This document shows positions 1-6,805 of a stretch of DNA of 7,676 bases, piece after piece (within the stretch, counting starts at the first letter, position 1; the number at the start of each line of letters is the position of its first letter). Position numbers and translations under genes: made by a program. Source of the DNA: Ruminococcaceae bacterium UBA7067 (GTDB lineage Bacteria > Bacillota > Clostridia > Oscillospirales > Acutalibacteraceae); contig DKZT01000027.1 in the NCBI GenBank assembly GCA_002493755.1, positions 1 through 7,676 on the forward strand. The letters are read 5' to 3'. The notes beneath the pieces were generated by a model. That model was given only the letters and a program-made list of their open reading frames with translations, did no database searches and had not been told where the DNA came from.

Positions 1-32
1 ACTACTACTTTATTATACGAGGAGTTGATTTT

Positions 33-785
33 ATGCTGTCGGAGGAAAGGTATTCGGCGATTATTGATTTTCTTAACAAAAGGAAAGCCGTAACGGTAAC
101 CGAGCTTGCGGAGCTGCTCGATACCTCTGAGTCAACAATCAGGCGAGACCTGAACGCTCTCGGCGAAATGGGAAAGCTCAACAAGGTTCACGGAGGAGCA
201 ACGGCGATTGAGAGCAGAATAAATTCAGTTGACGAGGATTTTGAAAGCAAGGCTCTCAAGAATATTGAGGAGAAGAAAGCGATTGCACGATATGCCGCTT
301 CACTGGTAAACGATAGCGACGTTGTGTTTATTGACGCAGGCACGACAACGCAGACGCTGATTGATTACCTCGATACCAAGATCAAGGCTGTGTTTGTCAC
401 CAACGGTATCGTTCACGCTAAAAAGCTTATTCAGAAGGGACTTAAGGCGTACATTATAGGCGGTCAGCTTAAGCTTTCTACTCAGGCGGTTATAGGCGCG
501 GAGGCGATAAACAGTCTTGGTAAATATAACTTTACAAAGTGCTTTTTAGGCGCAAACGGAGTTTCTGCTGATTCGGGCTTTACAACGCCCGACCTTGAAG
601 AGGCTCTTGTCAAAAAGGAGGCGGCAAACCGAAGCTATATGTCTTATGTGCTTGCCGACCATTCAAAATTCAAGCTTGTTTCGGCAATAACCTTTCTTGA
701 GCTTAGCCGTGCCTGTGTAATTACCGATAAACTGACGGATAATAAGTTCAGGGAATTAACGGTTGTCAAGGAGGTGTCAATATGA
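33..785 (+). CDS. fruR: DeoR-family transcriptional regulator, probable fructose operon regulator FruR
   Basis: This 250-residue protein has the standard DeoR layout and length. An N-terminal winged helix-turn-helix spans about residues 5-57, with the recognition segment TSESTIRRDLNAL followed by GGA. A C-terminal sugar-phosphate-sensing (DeoRC) domain spans about residues 75-230 and shows FIDAGTTTQTL, VTNG, IGGQ, GANGV and LADHSK. The start is ATG at 33, preceded by GAGGAG at 19-24. The stop overlaps the start of fruK (ATGA at 782-785), so the two are translationally coupled. DeoR proteins in this position usually regulate the adjacent fru operon in response to fructose-1-phosphate. The FruR name, the ligand and the direction of control (repressor or activator) are inferred from context. 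Only 32 bases lie upstream, so its promoter and operator are mostly outside the window. Confidence 0.9.
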   Translation: MLSEERYSAIIDFLNKRKAVTVTELAELLDTSESTIRRDLNALGEMGKLNKVHGGATAIESRINSVDEDFESKALKNIEEKKAIARYAASLVNDSDVVFIDAGTTTQTLIDYLDTKIKAVFVTNGIVHAKKLIQKGLKAYIIGGQLKLSTQAVIGAEAINSLGKYNFTKCFLGANGVSADSGFTTPDLEEALVKKEAANRSYMSYVLADHSKFKLVSAITFLELSRACVITDKLTDNKFRELTVVKEVSI

Positions 786-1687
786 TTTATACGGTTACTT
801 TCAACCCTGCGCTTGACTATGTTCTTCATCTTGATAATCTCGTAGTCGGCGCGATAAACCGCACAAAAACCGAGCAGATTGTAAACGGCGGAAAGGGAAT
901 TAACGTGTCAACCGTTCTGAAAAACCTCGGTGTTGATAATACGGCTCTCGGCTTTTGCGCAGGCTTTACGGGCGAGGCACTTGAAAAGGGTATAAACGCT
1001 GACGGAGTTAAGACGGATTTTGTTCACCTGAAAAACGGTTTTTCACGCATCAATGTAAAAATCAGGGCGCAGGAGGATACCGACATAAACGGACAAGGCC
1101 CCGAAATCAAGGACGAGGATATAGAAAAGCTTTTTCTTAAGCTGGATTCTCTTACGCAGGGAGATATACTTGTTCTTGCCGGAAGTATTCCGAGTACACT
1201 GCCAAAGGATATTTACGAGAGAATACTTAAGCGGCTGGACGGCAAGGGCGTTAAAGCCGTTGTTGACGCAACAGGCGAGCTTCTGGTAAATGTGCTGAAA
1301 TATCATCCGTTCCTGATAAAGCCGAATAACGACGAGCTGGGCGAAATTTTCGGCAGAACTCTTGAAACGGATGAGGAGATAATCGAGTATGCCCAAAGGC
1401 TCAGAGAAATGGGAGCAGAAAATGTTCTTGTTTCAATGGGCGGCGCAGGTGCAATCCTTGTGACTGCCGACGGCTTCTTCAAACGCGGCGTAGCCAAGGG
1501 CAGGGTTGTGAACACTGTTGGCGCAGGCGATTCGATGGTTGCAGGATTTTTATACGGCTACCTTAAGAGCGGCGACTATGAATATGCGCTGAAAACAGGC
1601 ACAGCGGCAGGCGGTGCAACAGCATTTACCGTAGGAATAGCGACAAAGGCGGAAATAGAAGCAGTACTAAATGGGTTACAGGATTAA
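782..1687 (+). CDS. fruK: 1-phosphofructokinase (PfkB/ribokinase family)
   Basis: FruK phosphorylates fructose-1-phosphate with ATP to fructose-1,6-bisphosphate in the cytoplasm, feeding PTS-imported fructose into glycolysis. The 301-residue protein has the family's usual length and both PfkB signatures: NGGKGINVSTVLKNLG (residues 35-50) and VNTVGAGDSMVAGF (243-256), where D250 is the expected catalytic base. The N-terminal TFNPALD and the mid-protein IKPNNDEL are also typical of this kinase group. The start is ATG at 782 with AAGGAGGTG at 768-776, overlapping the fruR stop. Tagatose-6-phosphate kinase (LacC) is a close relative, but the fruR-fruK-fruA context favours FruK. A perfect 17-bp palindrome lies inside the gene at 1029-1045. 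The gene is followed by a 155-bp gap before fruA without a clear terminator. Confidence 0.94.
   Translation: MIYTVTFNPALDYVLHLDNLVVGAINRTKTEQIVNGGKGINVSTVLKNLGVDNTALGFCAGFTGEALEKGINADGVKTDFVHLKNGFSRINVKIRAQEDTDINGQGPEIKDEDIEKLFLKLDSLTQGDILVLAGSIPSTLPKDIYERILKRLDGKGVKAVVDATGELLVNVLKYHPFLIKPNNDELGEIFGRTLETDEEIIEYAQRLREMGAENVLVSMGGAGAILVTADGFFKRGVAKGRVVNTVGAGDSMVAGFLYGYLKSGDYEYALKTGTAAGGATAFTVGIATKAEIEAVLNGLQD
1029..1045. repeat. Perfect 17-bp palindrome inside fruK
   Basis: The arms TGAAAAAC (1029-1036) and GTTTTTCA (1038-1045) are exact reverse complements around a central G at 1037. It lies in codons for residues 83-88 of FruK. It resembles an operator dyad. It also shares the TGAAA...CG...TTTCA look of a catabolite-responsive element, but it is 17 bp long with an odd centre, whereas cre is about 14 bp with a CG centre, so it is not a standard cre. 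It could be chance in an AAA/TTT-rich coding stretch. Confidence 0.35.
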
Positions 1688-1712
1688 CAAGTCTTAACCC
1701 GATAAAAAATAA

Positions 1713-1792
1713 AGTTTTGAGTTCAGAGTTTTGAGTAGATTAATAACTGAAAACTAAAAACTGAAAACTCAATGCTCAAAACTGAAAACTCA
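1713..1792. repeat. Intergenic repeat cluster with inverted arms between fruK and fruA
   Basis: The 155-bp gap between fruK and fruA contains short repeated units on both strands. AGTTTTGAG occurs at 1713-1721 and 1727-1735. AACTGAAAACT occurs at 1745-1755, 1759-1769 and 1780-1790. The left units can pair with the right ones: AGTTTTGAG (1727-1735) is the exact reverse complement of CTCAAAACT (1775-1783), and the pairing can extend with small bulges. The rest of the gap (1688-1712 and 1793-1842) is A-rich and holds the fruA ribosome binding site at 1831-1836. No T-run follows the hairpin, so it is not a normal intrinsic terminator. It may be a dispersed intergenic repeat or an mRNA-processing or stability element; the function is unknown. 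Confidence 0.6.
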
Positions 1793-1842
1793 TTTAAAGG
1801 GATATTCAGAATAAAAATAAAAAAATTATAAGGAGGATACTT

Positions 1843-3789
1843 ATGCGTATTACAGATTTATTGAGCAAGGACGCTATACTGTTAAACGCAAGCTTTTCAT
1901 CAAAGCAGCAGGTTATAGACAAGCTTGTTGCGGTTCACAAATCGGTAGGTAATATTTCAGATGTTACCAAGTACAAGAACGGAATTATGGCGAGAGAGGC
2001 GAGCGGCACAACCGCTATCGGCGACGGAATCGCCATTCCACACGCAAAGAGCGAGGCTGTTAAAAAGCCCGGTCTTGCAGCGGCAACTGTTCCGTCAGGC
2101 GTTGACTATGAAGCAATGGACGGCAAGCCGTCAAACATTATCTTTATGATAGCGGCTCCGCTTGACGGCAACGTTCATCTTGAGGTGCTTTCAAGGCTTA
2201 CCGTGCTTCTGATGGACGAGAAATTCAGAGCAGACCTTCTTGCGGCTAAGAGTGCAGATGAGTTTCTGTCGGTTATTGATAAGAAAGAAAACGAGAAGTT
2301 CGGCAAAGAGGCAAAGAGCGCAGTACCCGTAAAGTCGGGTTACAGGATTCTCGCCGTTACCGCCTGTCCCACAGGAATTGCCCACACATATATGGCTGCC
2401 GAGGCTCTTGAAAAGGCAGGCGAGAAGATGGGCATTGCGGTTAAGGCTGAAACAAACGGCTCTGGCGGCGCAAAGAACGTGCTTACCCGTGAGGAGATAG
2501 CAAACTGCGATGGTATTATCATAGCAGCGGACAAGTCCGTTGACACTGCACGCTTCAACGGCAAGCCTGTTTTAAGCGTTCCCGTTTCGGCAGGCATTTC
2601 AAAGCCCGAGGAGCTTATTCAGAGGATAGTTGACGGCAAGGTGCCTGTGTTCCACAGCGACAAGGCTGATACAAGTGCAAGCTCGGGCGAAAAGGAGAGC
2701 TTCGGCCGTCAGCTTTACAAGCACCTTATGAACGGTGTTTCACATATGCTTCCGTTCGTCGTTGCAGGCGGCATACTTATCGCACTCGCTTTCCTGATTG
2801 ATACAATTATGGGCGCACCGCAGGACGGCGGCTTCGGTACTCACACACCTGTTGCCGCATGGTTTAAGACAATCGGCGGCTACGCATTCAACTTTATGAT
2901 TCCGATTCTCGGCGGCTATATTGCGATGAGTATTGCAGACAGACCCGGCTTGCTTGTCGGCTTTGTCGGCGGCTTTATGGCTACACTGGGCAGCACCTTT
3001 GCAGCTCCGGGCGGCGATATTCCGTCAGGCTTCCTCGGCGCGTTGCTCGCAGGCTTTGTCGGCGGCTATGTAATGCTCGGCATTGAAAAGCTTTGCGACA
3101 GGCTGCCTAAGGCATTAGAGGGCGTAAAACCCGTGTTGATTTACCCGATACTGGGGCTTGCGTTCATCGGAGTGTTTATGTGTGCAGTCAACCCGATTAT
3201 GGGCTGGATTAACACTGCTCTTAACAACGGTCTTGCGGCTCTCGGCTCTAATCCGAGTACGCTTATTCCGCTTTGCGCACTTCTCGGCGGTATGATGGCT
3301 GTTGATATGGGCGGCCCGTTCAACAAGGCGGCTTATGTATTCGGTACAGCAATGCTTACACAGGCTGCAAGCCTTCCGGCTGACTCGACGGACGCAAACG
3401 CCTGCTATATGATTATGGCTGCCGTTATGATAGGCGGTATGGTTCCTCCGATTGCAATCGCTCTTGCTACAACCTTCTTCAAAAAGAAGTTTACACCTGA
3501 GGAGAGAAAGAACGGCCCTGTAAACTACATTATGGGTCTGAGCTTCATAACAGAGGGTGCTATTCCGTATGCGGCAGGCGACCCGGCAAGAGTTATTCCG
3601 TCCTGCATCGTAGGCTCTGCAATAGCAGGCGCATTGTCAGGCTTGTTCGGCTGTACTCTTATGGCTCCTCACGGCGGTGTGTTCGTGTTCGCCGTAGTAG
3701 GCAACTGGCCGATGTATATTCTCGCTCTGGCTGTGGGTTCCGTAGCAGGTATGCTCTTGCTCGGACTGCTCAAGAAAAATAAGGCTTAA
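1843..3789 (+). CDS. fruA: PTS fructose transporter, fused EIIABC
   Basis: This membrane permease imports fructose and phosphorylates it at C1 using phosphate from HPr. The 648 residues hold three domains in order. EIIA (about 1-150) has the phospho-histidine H67 in GDGIAIPHAKS. EIIB (about 166-265) has the phospho-cysteine C175 in VTACPTGIAHTYMAAEAL. EIIC (about 290-645) is a multi-helix membrane domain with family motifs GGPFNKAAYVFGTAM (490-504), ITEGAIPYAAGDP (569-581) and MAPHGG (607-612). Linkers near 151-166 and 270-287 are polar and charged. The length and order match Firmicute FruA proteins, and all expected active-site residues are present, so it should be functional. The start is ATG at 1843 with AGGAGG at 1831-1836. 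It is probably cotranscribed with fruR-fruK, though the repeat-bearing gap upstream could alter relative expression. Specificity for fructose over mannitol or mannose derivatives rests on the EIIBC family and fruK linkage. Confidence 0.95.
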   Translation: MRITDLLSKDAILLNASFSSKQQVIDKLVAVHKSVGNISDVTKYKNGIMAREASGTTAIGDGIAIPHAKSEAVKKPGLAAATVPSGVDYEAMDGKPSNIIFMIAAPLDGNVHLEVLSRLTVLLMDEKFRADLLAAKSADEFLSVIDKKENEKFGKEAKSAVPVKSGYRILAVTACPTGIAHTYMAAEALEKAGEKMGIAVKAETNGSGGAKNVLTREEIANCDGIIIAADKSVDTARFNGKPVLSVPVSAGISKPEELIQRIVDGKVPVFHSDKADTSASSGEKESFGRQLYKHLMNGVSHMLPFVVAGGILIALAFLIDTIMGAPQDGGFGTHTPVAAWFKTIGGYAFNFMIPILGGYIAMSIADRPGLLVGFVGGFMATLGSTFAAPGGDIPSGFLGALLAGFVGGYVMLGIEKLCDRLPKALEGVKPVLIYPILGLAFIGVFMCAVNPIMGWINTALNNGLAALGSNPSTLIPLCALLGGMMAVDMGGPFNKAAYVFGTAMLTQAASLPADSTDANACYMIMAAVMIGGMVPPIAIALATTFFKKKFTPEERKNGPVNYIMGLSFITEGAIPYAAGDPARVIPSCIVGSAIAGALSGLFGCTLMAPHGGVFVFAVVGNWPMYILALAVGSVAGMLLLGLLKKNKA

Positions 3790-3816
3790 TTACCAGAAAT
3801 TTTAAATAAAAAATTG

Positions 3817-3845
3817 TTGAAATTAAAGCGAAAATATGATAAGAT
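3817..3845 (+). promoter_or_regulatory. Probable sigma-A promoter for ptsH
   Basis: TTGAAA at 3817-3822 and TAAGAT at 3840-3845 are separated by 17 bp, in an A/T-rich gap downstream of fruA. The overlapping TATGAT (3835-3840) and TATAAC (3845-3850) are alternative -10 elements, but their spacing from a -35 is worse. No strong terminator is visible between fruA and this site, so ptsH could also receive read-through from the fru operon. The call rests on hexamer match and spacing only. Confidence 0.45.
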
Positions 3846-3872
3846 ATAACAAAACGAACGGAGGAGATTCCA

Positions 3873-4136
3873 ATGGTATCACAGAAAACAAAAGTAGTAA
3901 ATGCTGAAGGCTTCCATATGCGCCCGGCCGGCGTTTTTGCAAACGCAATGGGCAAATTCAAGAGCGACGTTTATCTGAACGTAAACGGCAATAAAGTTAA
4001 CGGCAAGAGTCTTATGAACATCATTGCCGCCTGCATCAAGTGCGGCTCTGAGGTTGAGGTTGAGTGCTCGGGCGAGGACGAAAAGGAAGCTCTCGCAAAG
4101 GCTGTTGAGCTTATCGACACAGGTCTTGGCGATTAA
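3873..4136 (+). CDS. ptsH: Phosphocarrier protein HPr
   Basis: HPr accepts phosphate from Enzyme I at a histidine and passes it to the EIIA domains of sugar permeases. In Firmicutes it is also phosphorylated at Ser46 by HPr kinase for CcpA-dependent catabolite control. The 87-residue length is normal. H15 lies in EGFHMRPAG (residues 12-20) and S46 in VNGKSLMNI (42-50). Both regulatory residues are present, so this is HPr rather than the Crh paralogue, which lacks His15. The residue after H15 is Met instead of the more usual Ala, while Arg17 is kept. The segment after S46 (AACIKCGSEV) carries two cysteines. The start is ATG at 3873 with GGAGGAG at 3860-3866. It sits 83 bp after fruA, and no ptsI is next to it in this window. 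Confidence 0.94.
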   Translation: MVSQKTKVVNAEGFHMRPAGVFANAMGKFKSDVYLNVNGNKVNGKSLMNIIAACIKCGSEVEVECSGEDEKEALAKAVELIDTGLGD

Positions 4137-4162
4137 TTACAGAAAAAATCTCAAAACAGCGG

Positions 4163-4196
4163 CGGCTCGCAGAAATGCGAGCCGTTTTTGCGTTTT
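4163..4196 (+). terminator. Intrinsic terminator of ptsH, possibly bidirectional
   Basis: CGGCTCGCA (4163-4171) pairs perfectly with TGCGAGCCG (4176-4184) around a GAAA tetraloop and is followed by TTTTTGCGTTTT (4185-4196). The T-tract overlaps the last two bases of the spoIIE stop codon on the other strand. Read from the minus strand, the same stem is followed by CCGCTGTTTTGAGATTTTTT. Its T-runs lie further from the stem, so termination of spoIIE there is plausible but less ideal. Confidence 0.9.
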
Positions 4197-6534
4197 AATC
4201 TTCCTCTCCGTTTTCAATCAATCGCATCGCAATAACCGTTATATCATCGTCATAGCCGTCCGTTCTGCGTGAACGTGCCTCCTCAATAACGCTTTTTGCA
4301 AAGTCCTGTGACGATTCCTTGTCCCAGTTCTCAACCATATTTTCAAGCCAGCTGTCGCCTGTTGCAACCGCTCCGTCTGAGAGCATAACAACACGGTCGC
4401 CGGGGTTTAAGTTCAGCCGCTCGTGCGAAAATTTAATATCCGTCAGTATTCCGGCAGGCAGTGAGGTGCTGTTGTACCTCAGAGCTTTGCCGTTTTTCTT
4501 TACAAATGTAAGTGGTGCGCCTGCCTTGAGAAGCTCGCAGTCGCCTGTGAACAAATCGATTGAGGCTATGTCAAGGGTCGCCAGTGACTCATCACCCGAT
4601 TTCACCATCAATGCCGAGTTTACAACGCTCAAGGCGCAGTCATAGCCAAGCCCTGCCTTTATAAGTTTGCTCATAATGCTCTCAGCCATACTGCCGTCAA
4701 CGGCGGCTCGTCCGCCCGTACCCATACCGTCGCTGATAACCGCAACAAGCCGCCCCATACCGTCGCTGAAGTAGTTGAAGCTGTCGCCGCACAGTGCGCC
4801 GTCATTGCTGATGTGCTGGCAGCTTCCGATTTCAACATCATAACTTGCACGTTCGCTCATCTGTATTTTACAGCGGTTAGGGGCAAGGCTTATGCAAGGA
4901 GCGTCAAACCGCCTGCCGCACGCCTTTGAAACAGCCTTTGAGAGAATTGCGTTTTTAACGTTGTTGCTGTGGAAGTCAACCGCTTCAATCTCAACCGACA
5001 TTCTCCCGAAGCGGTCAATGCGGCAGCTGACATCAATCGGCGCAATTCCTGCCTCCTTGAGCGCAATGCTCACACGCTCGGCGCAGGCTGTGTCGAAGCG
5101 TTCAAAATTCTGGAACTCCTCCGCCATCTCGCCGAGTATCTCGGAAAGTCCCGAAAACTGCCCTGCTACAACTGCTCTCACCTCGCCGACCCTGCGTTCG
5201 GCTGAGAGATAGGCGAGATATGCCTCGTAATTTTTGTTGATGCTCTGTGCCATCTCGCGGGATTTACAGCACTTTTTTGCAAAGCGCACCGAAAAATCCT
5301 TTTCGCTTATGCTGCCGTTTTTCTTAAGGGCAGGGGTGAGGCTTTGAAAATCGCTGAGGGTTGCCTGCTTCTGCTTTTCCCAGCAGAATACACGAAGTCC
5401 GCAATTACTGCAGATTTCCTCGGCTGAGTTTGAATAAACACGTGACGGGTCAGCGGAAAAGAGCTTTTTCATCTTCTCGGCTACGGTGTCAACGGCGGAG
5501 GAAACATCGCACAAAGCCTGTGCCGCAAAGTCCAGCCGCATTATCACACTGCGGCGCAGTCCCTCGCTGTGGGTTTTGTCTATCGGCGGCGCAAACACAG
5601 CGGAAAGGCGGTTGCCCAAATCCTTTGGTAAGATGAGAAAAATCGCTCCTGCGATTGCGGTTTCATAAATTGAGATGAGTACAACCGTCATATCGCCCGA
5701 CTGAAACGTCATAACCGTGTTGCAGGCGAAAAATGCGAGCAGACAGCCGATTTTACCCGTAGGCGCAAACAACCCTGCAAGCAAGCCGCCGAACGCATAC
5801 GCTCCGCCGAGAAAGCTCAGTGCGCTGTCGGACAGGCTGAACACAACGCCTGTTGATACGCCCGAAATACAGCCGCCTGCAACAGCGCCGTATTTTGCGC
5901 ATAACAGAACAACGCAGACGGCGATTGTTCGCCCGAGCGAAACGCCTGCAAGCTGAATTGACGAGCAGGATAAAAGCAGTATGCAGCCTGTCATAACGAT
6001 GCAGGCTATCTCCTGCTGATTGAGAGCGGCAAGACTGCGTGTGCCGAAGCTGAGCGTGATAGTCCTGCTGAAAAAGTATGCGCCCACAGCGGCGAGTACA
6101 GCCTCAATTAAGCACATAAACACAAGCGTGAGCTGAAAATCGCCGACAGCCGCAAGCACAAGACCCGTTGCAAGCATCGGCACAAACGCAACCGCCGGCG
6201 CGAAAAGGCGCATAGAGTTGAGCTTTTTTAAGTCGCTGAACGTCCAGCGTATTGCGCCTATTGCAAGCACGGTTGCAACATAACGAAAGCTTCCGTTAGG
6301 AGTCATAACTATGTAGCCGAATATCGTTCCGCACGTGACGGATAAAAGACAGCCTGAGGGTACAGCCGCAACGAGAGAGGAGCCGAACGGCGCATAGCTG
6401 CCGAAAACCGCTCCCGATGAAACTATAAAGCCGGCAATGAAGTACGCTATCTGCGTAATTACGGCACGGACTCCCTTGGCTTTTGTTTTTTCTCTGATAA
6501 AATCGCCTGCTGTGGCTGCCCTTTGTATTTTCAT
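4195..6534 (-). CDS. spoIIE: Stage II sporulation protein E, PP2C-type serine phosphatase
   Basis: SpoIIE dephosphorylates SpoIIAA in the forespore, which releases sigma-F, and it acts at the polar division septum. With the start at 6534 the protein has 779 residues, close to B. subtilis SpoIIE (about 827). About ten membrane helices fill residues 26-304, a central cytosolic region spans about 320-560, and the PP2C domain spans about 565-775. PP2C metal-binding motifs are visible: CGDSFNYF (D584), SDGMGTGGRA (D602), LSDGAVATGD (D720) and DGYDDDITVIA (D763). The open frame extends 21 codons further to a TTG at 6597, but ATG 6534 has a perfect GGAGGAAG site just upstream, and the frame extension covers the promoter. 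A cysteine motif CSNCGLRVFCW lies at 375-385. The gene is convergent with ptsH and divergent from rplM. B. subtilis spoIIE sits elsewhere in its genome, so this neighbourhood says little about function. The partner genes spoIIAA-spoIIAB are not in this window. Confidence 0.95.
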   Translation of the reverse strand: MKIQRAATAGDFIREKTKAKGVRAVITQIAYFIAGFIVSSGAVFGSYAPFGSSLVAAVPSGCLLSVTCGTIFGYIVMTPNGSFRYVATVLAIGAIRWTFSDLKKLNSMRLFAPAVAFVPMLATGLVLAAVGDFQLTLVFMCLIEAVLAAVGAYFFSRTITLSFGTRSLAALNQQEIACIVMTGCILLLSCSSIQLAGVSLGRTIAVCVVLLCAKYGAVAGGCISGVSTGVVFSLSDSALSFLGGAYAFGGLLAGLFAPTGKIGCLLAFFACNTVMTFQSGDMTVVLISIYETAIAGAIFLILPKDLGNRLSAVFAPPIDKTHSEGLRRSVIMRLDFAAQALCDVSSAVDTVAEKMKKLFSADPSRVYSNSAEEICSNCGLRVFCWEKQKQATLSDFQSLTPALKKNGSISEKDFSVRFAKKCCKSREMAQSINKNYEAYLAYLSAERRVGEVRAVVAGQFSGLSEILGEMAEEFQNFERFDTACAERVSIALKEAGIAPIDVSCRIDRFGRMSVEIEAVDFHSNNVKNAILSKAVSKACGRRFDAPCISLAPNRCKIQMSERASYDVEIGSCQHISNDGALCGDSFNYFSDGMGRLVAVISDGMGTGGRAAVDGSMAESIMSKLIKAGLGYDCALSVVNSALMVKSGDESLATLDIASIDLFTGDCELLKAGAPLTFVKKNGKALRYNSTSLPAGILTDIKFSHERLNLNPGDRVVMLSDGAVATGDSWLENMVENWDKESSQDFAKSVIEEARSRRTDGYDDDITVIAMRLIENGEED

Positions 6535-6564
6535 TTTTCTTCCTCCGCTTTCAAATTCTTCTTG

Positions 6565-6597
6565 ATTATACCCCTTTTGTGCGGCAGATTTTGTCAA
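6565..6597 (-). promoter_or_regulatory. spoIIE promoter: sigma-A hexamers with a 21-bp spacer
   Basis: On the minus strand, a perfect -35 TTGACA (6597-6592) and a perfect -10 TATAAT (6570-6565) are separated by 21 bp (6591-6571). That is too long for ordinary sigma-A promoters. Known knowledge: the B. subtilis spoIIE and spoIIG promoters are sigma-A-dependent, activated by phosphorylated Spo0A, and have this unusual 21-22 bp spacing. The predicted start site is near 6558, leaving a 5' leader of about 24 nt that carries the GGAGGAAG ribosome binding site. Confidence 0.75.
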
Positions 6598-6598
6598 A
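6590..6598 (+). promoter_or_regulatory. Putative Spo0A box over the spoIIE -35
   Basis: TTTGTCAAA at 6590-6598 matches the Spo0A box consensus TTTGTCRAA in all nine positions. It overlaps the -35 of the spoIIE promoter, at about -32 to -40 relative to the predicted start. A weaker candidate, TGTCGGA, lies at 6647-6653, about 90 bp upstream of that start. The assignment rests on consensus match, position and the identity of the downstream gene. Confidence 0.65.
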
Positions 6599-6749
6599 GC
6601 GTAGGAGTGTAAATGTTATGATTTCGTTTTTATGAAGTTTGGGACGTGTCGGAAAATTTGCGGTGAAAGAAAAATGAAAATAGCAAACGAGAATACGGGA
6701 GTAAAACAGAGAAAATCGGAGAATACAAGAGGTAGCTGCTGTGAGCATT
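6599..6749. other. Divergent intergenic region between the spoIIE and rplM promoters
   Basis: These 151 bases lie between the spoIIE promoter and the rplM upstream element. Apart from the weak Spo0A-like heptamer at 6647-6653, I see no RNA gene, strong hairpin or credible coding sequence. A 25-codon frame at 6674-6751 lacks a good ribosome binding site. The region is purine-rich on the + strand (about 6664-6735). Confidence 0.5.
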
Positions 6750-6766
6750 AATTTTTTTCAAAAAAA
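6750..6766 (+). promoter_or_regulatory. A/T-tract UP-like element upstream of the rplM promoter
   Basis: AATTTTTTTCAAAAAAAG, a T-run followed by an A-run, starts at 6750 and lies at about -55 to -39 relative to the predicted rplM start. This is where RNA polymerase alpha-subunit UP elements sit, and the T-tract then A-tract order fits their consensus. Such elements are common at ribosomal gene promoters. Confidence 0.5.
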
Positions 6767-6769
6767 GTG

Positions 6770-6798
6770 TTGACTTGCCTTTTTTGTTGTGATATTAT
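6770..6798 (+). promoter_or_regulatory. Sigma-A promoter of the rplM-rpsI operon
   Basis: TTGACT at 6770-6775 (5/6 to consensus) and TATTAT at 6793-6798 (5/6) are separated by an ideal 17 bp. The predicted start is near 6805, immediately before the L13-leader structure, which supports the assignment. Confidence 0.82.
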
Positions 6799-6805
6799 CT
6801 ATCTT

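Noticed and set aside
11..16. TATTAT upstream of fruR as a -10 element
   Set aside because: Transcription would begin within the ribosome binding site of fruR, and the matching -35 region would be outside the window.
1043..1396. A 117-codon open frame antisense to fruK
   Set aside because: It lies wholly within a well-supported kinase gene, shows no family features and has no start signal.
1673..1700. GGGTTA...TAACCC inverted repeat at the end of fruK as a terminator
   Set aside because: It has only 6 bp of stem with a 16-nt loop, and the bases after it are A-rich, not T-rich.
6535..6597. A 21-codon N-terminal extension of SpoIIE starting at TTG 6597
   Set aside because: The extension has no ribosome binding site, overlaps the -35 and -10 of the likely promoter, and is polar and unlike SpoIIE. 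ATG 6534 has a perfect GGAGGAAG just upstream.
6674..6751. A 25-codon small open frame on the + strand in the spoIIE-rplM gap
   Set aside because: It has no convincing ribosome binding site, no recognisable motif, and overlaps the start of the rplM UP-like element. It fits chance in purine-rich DNA.
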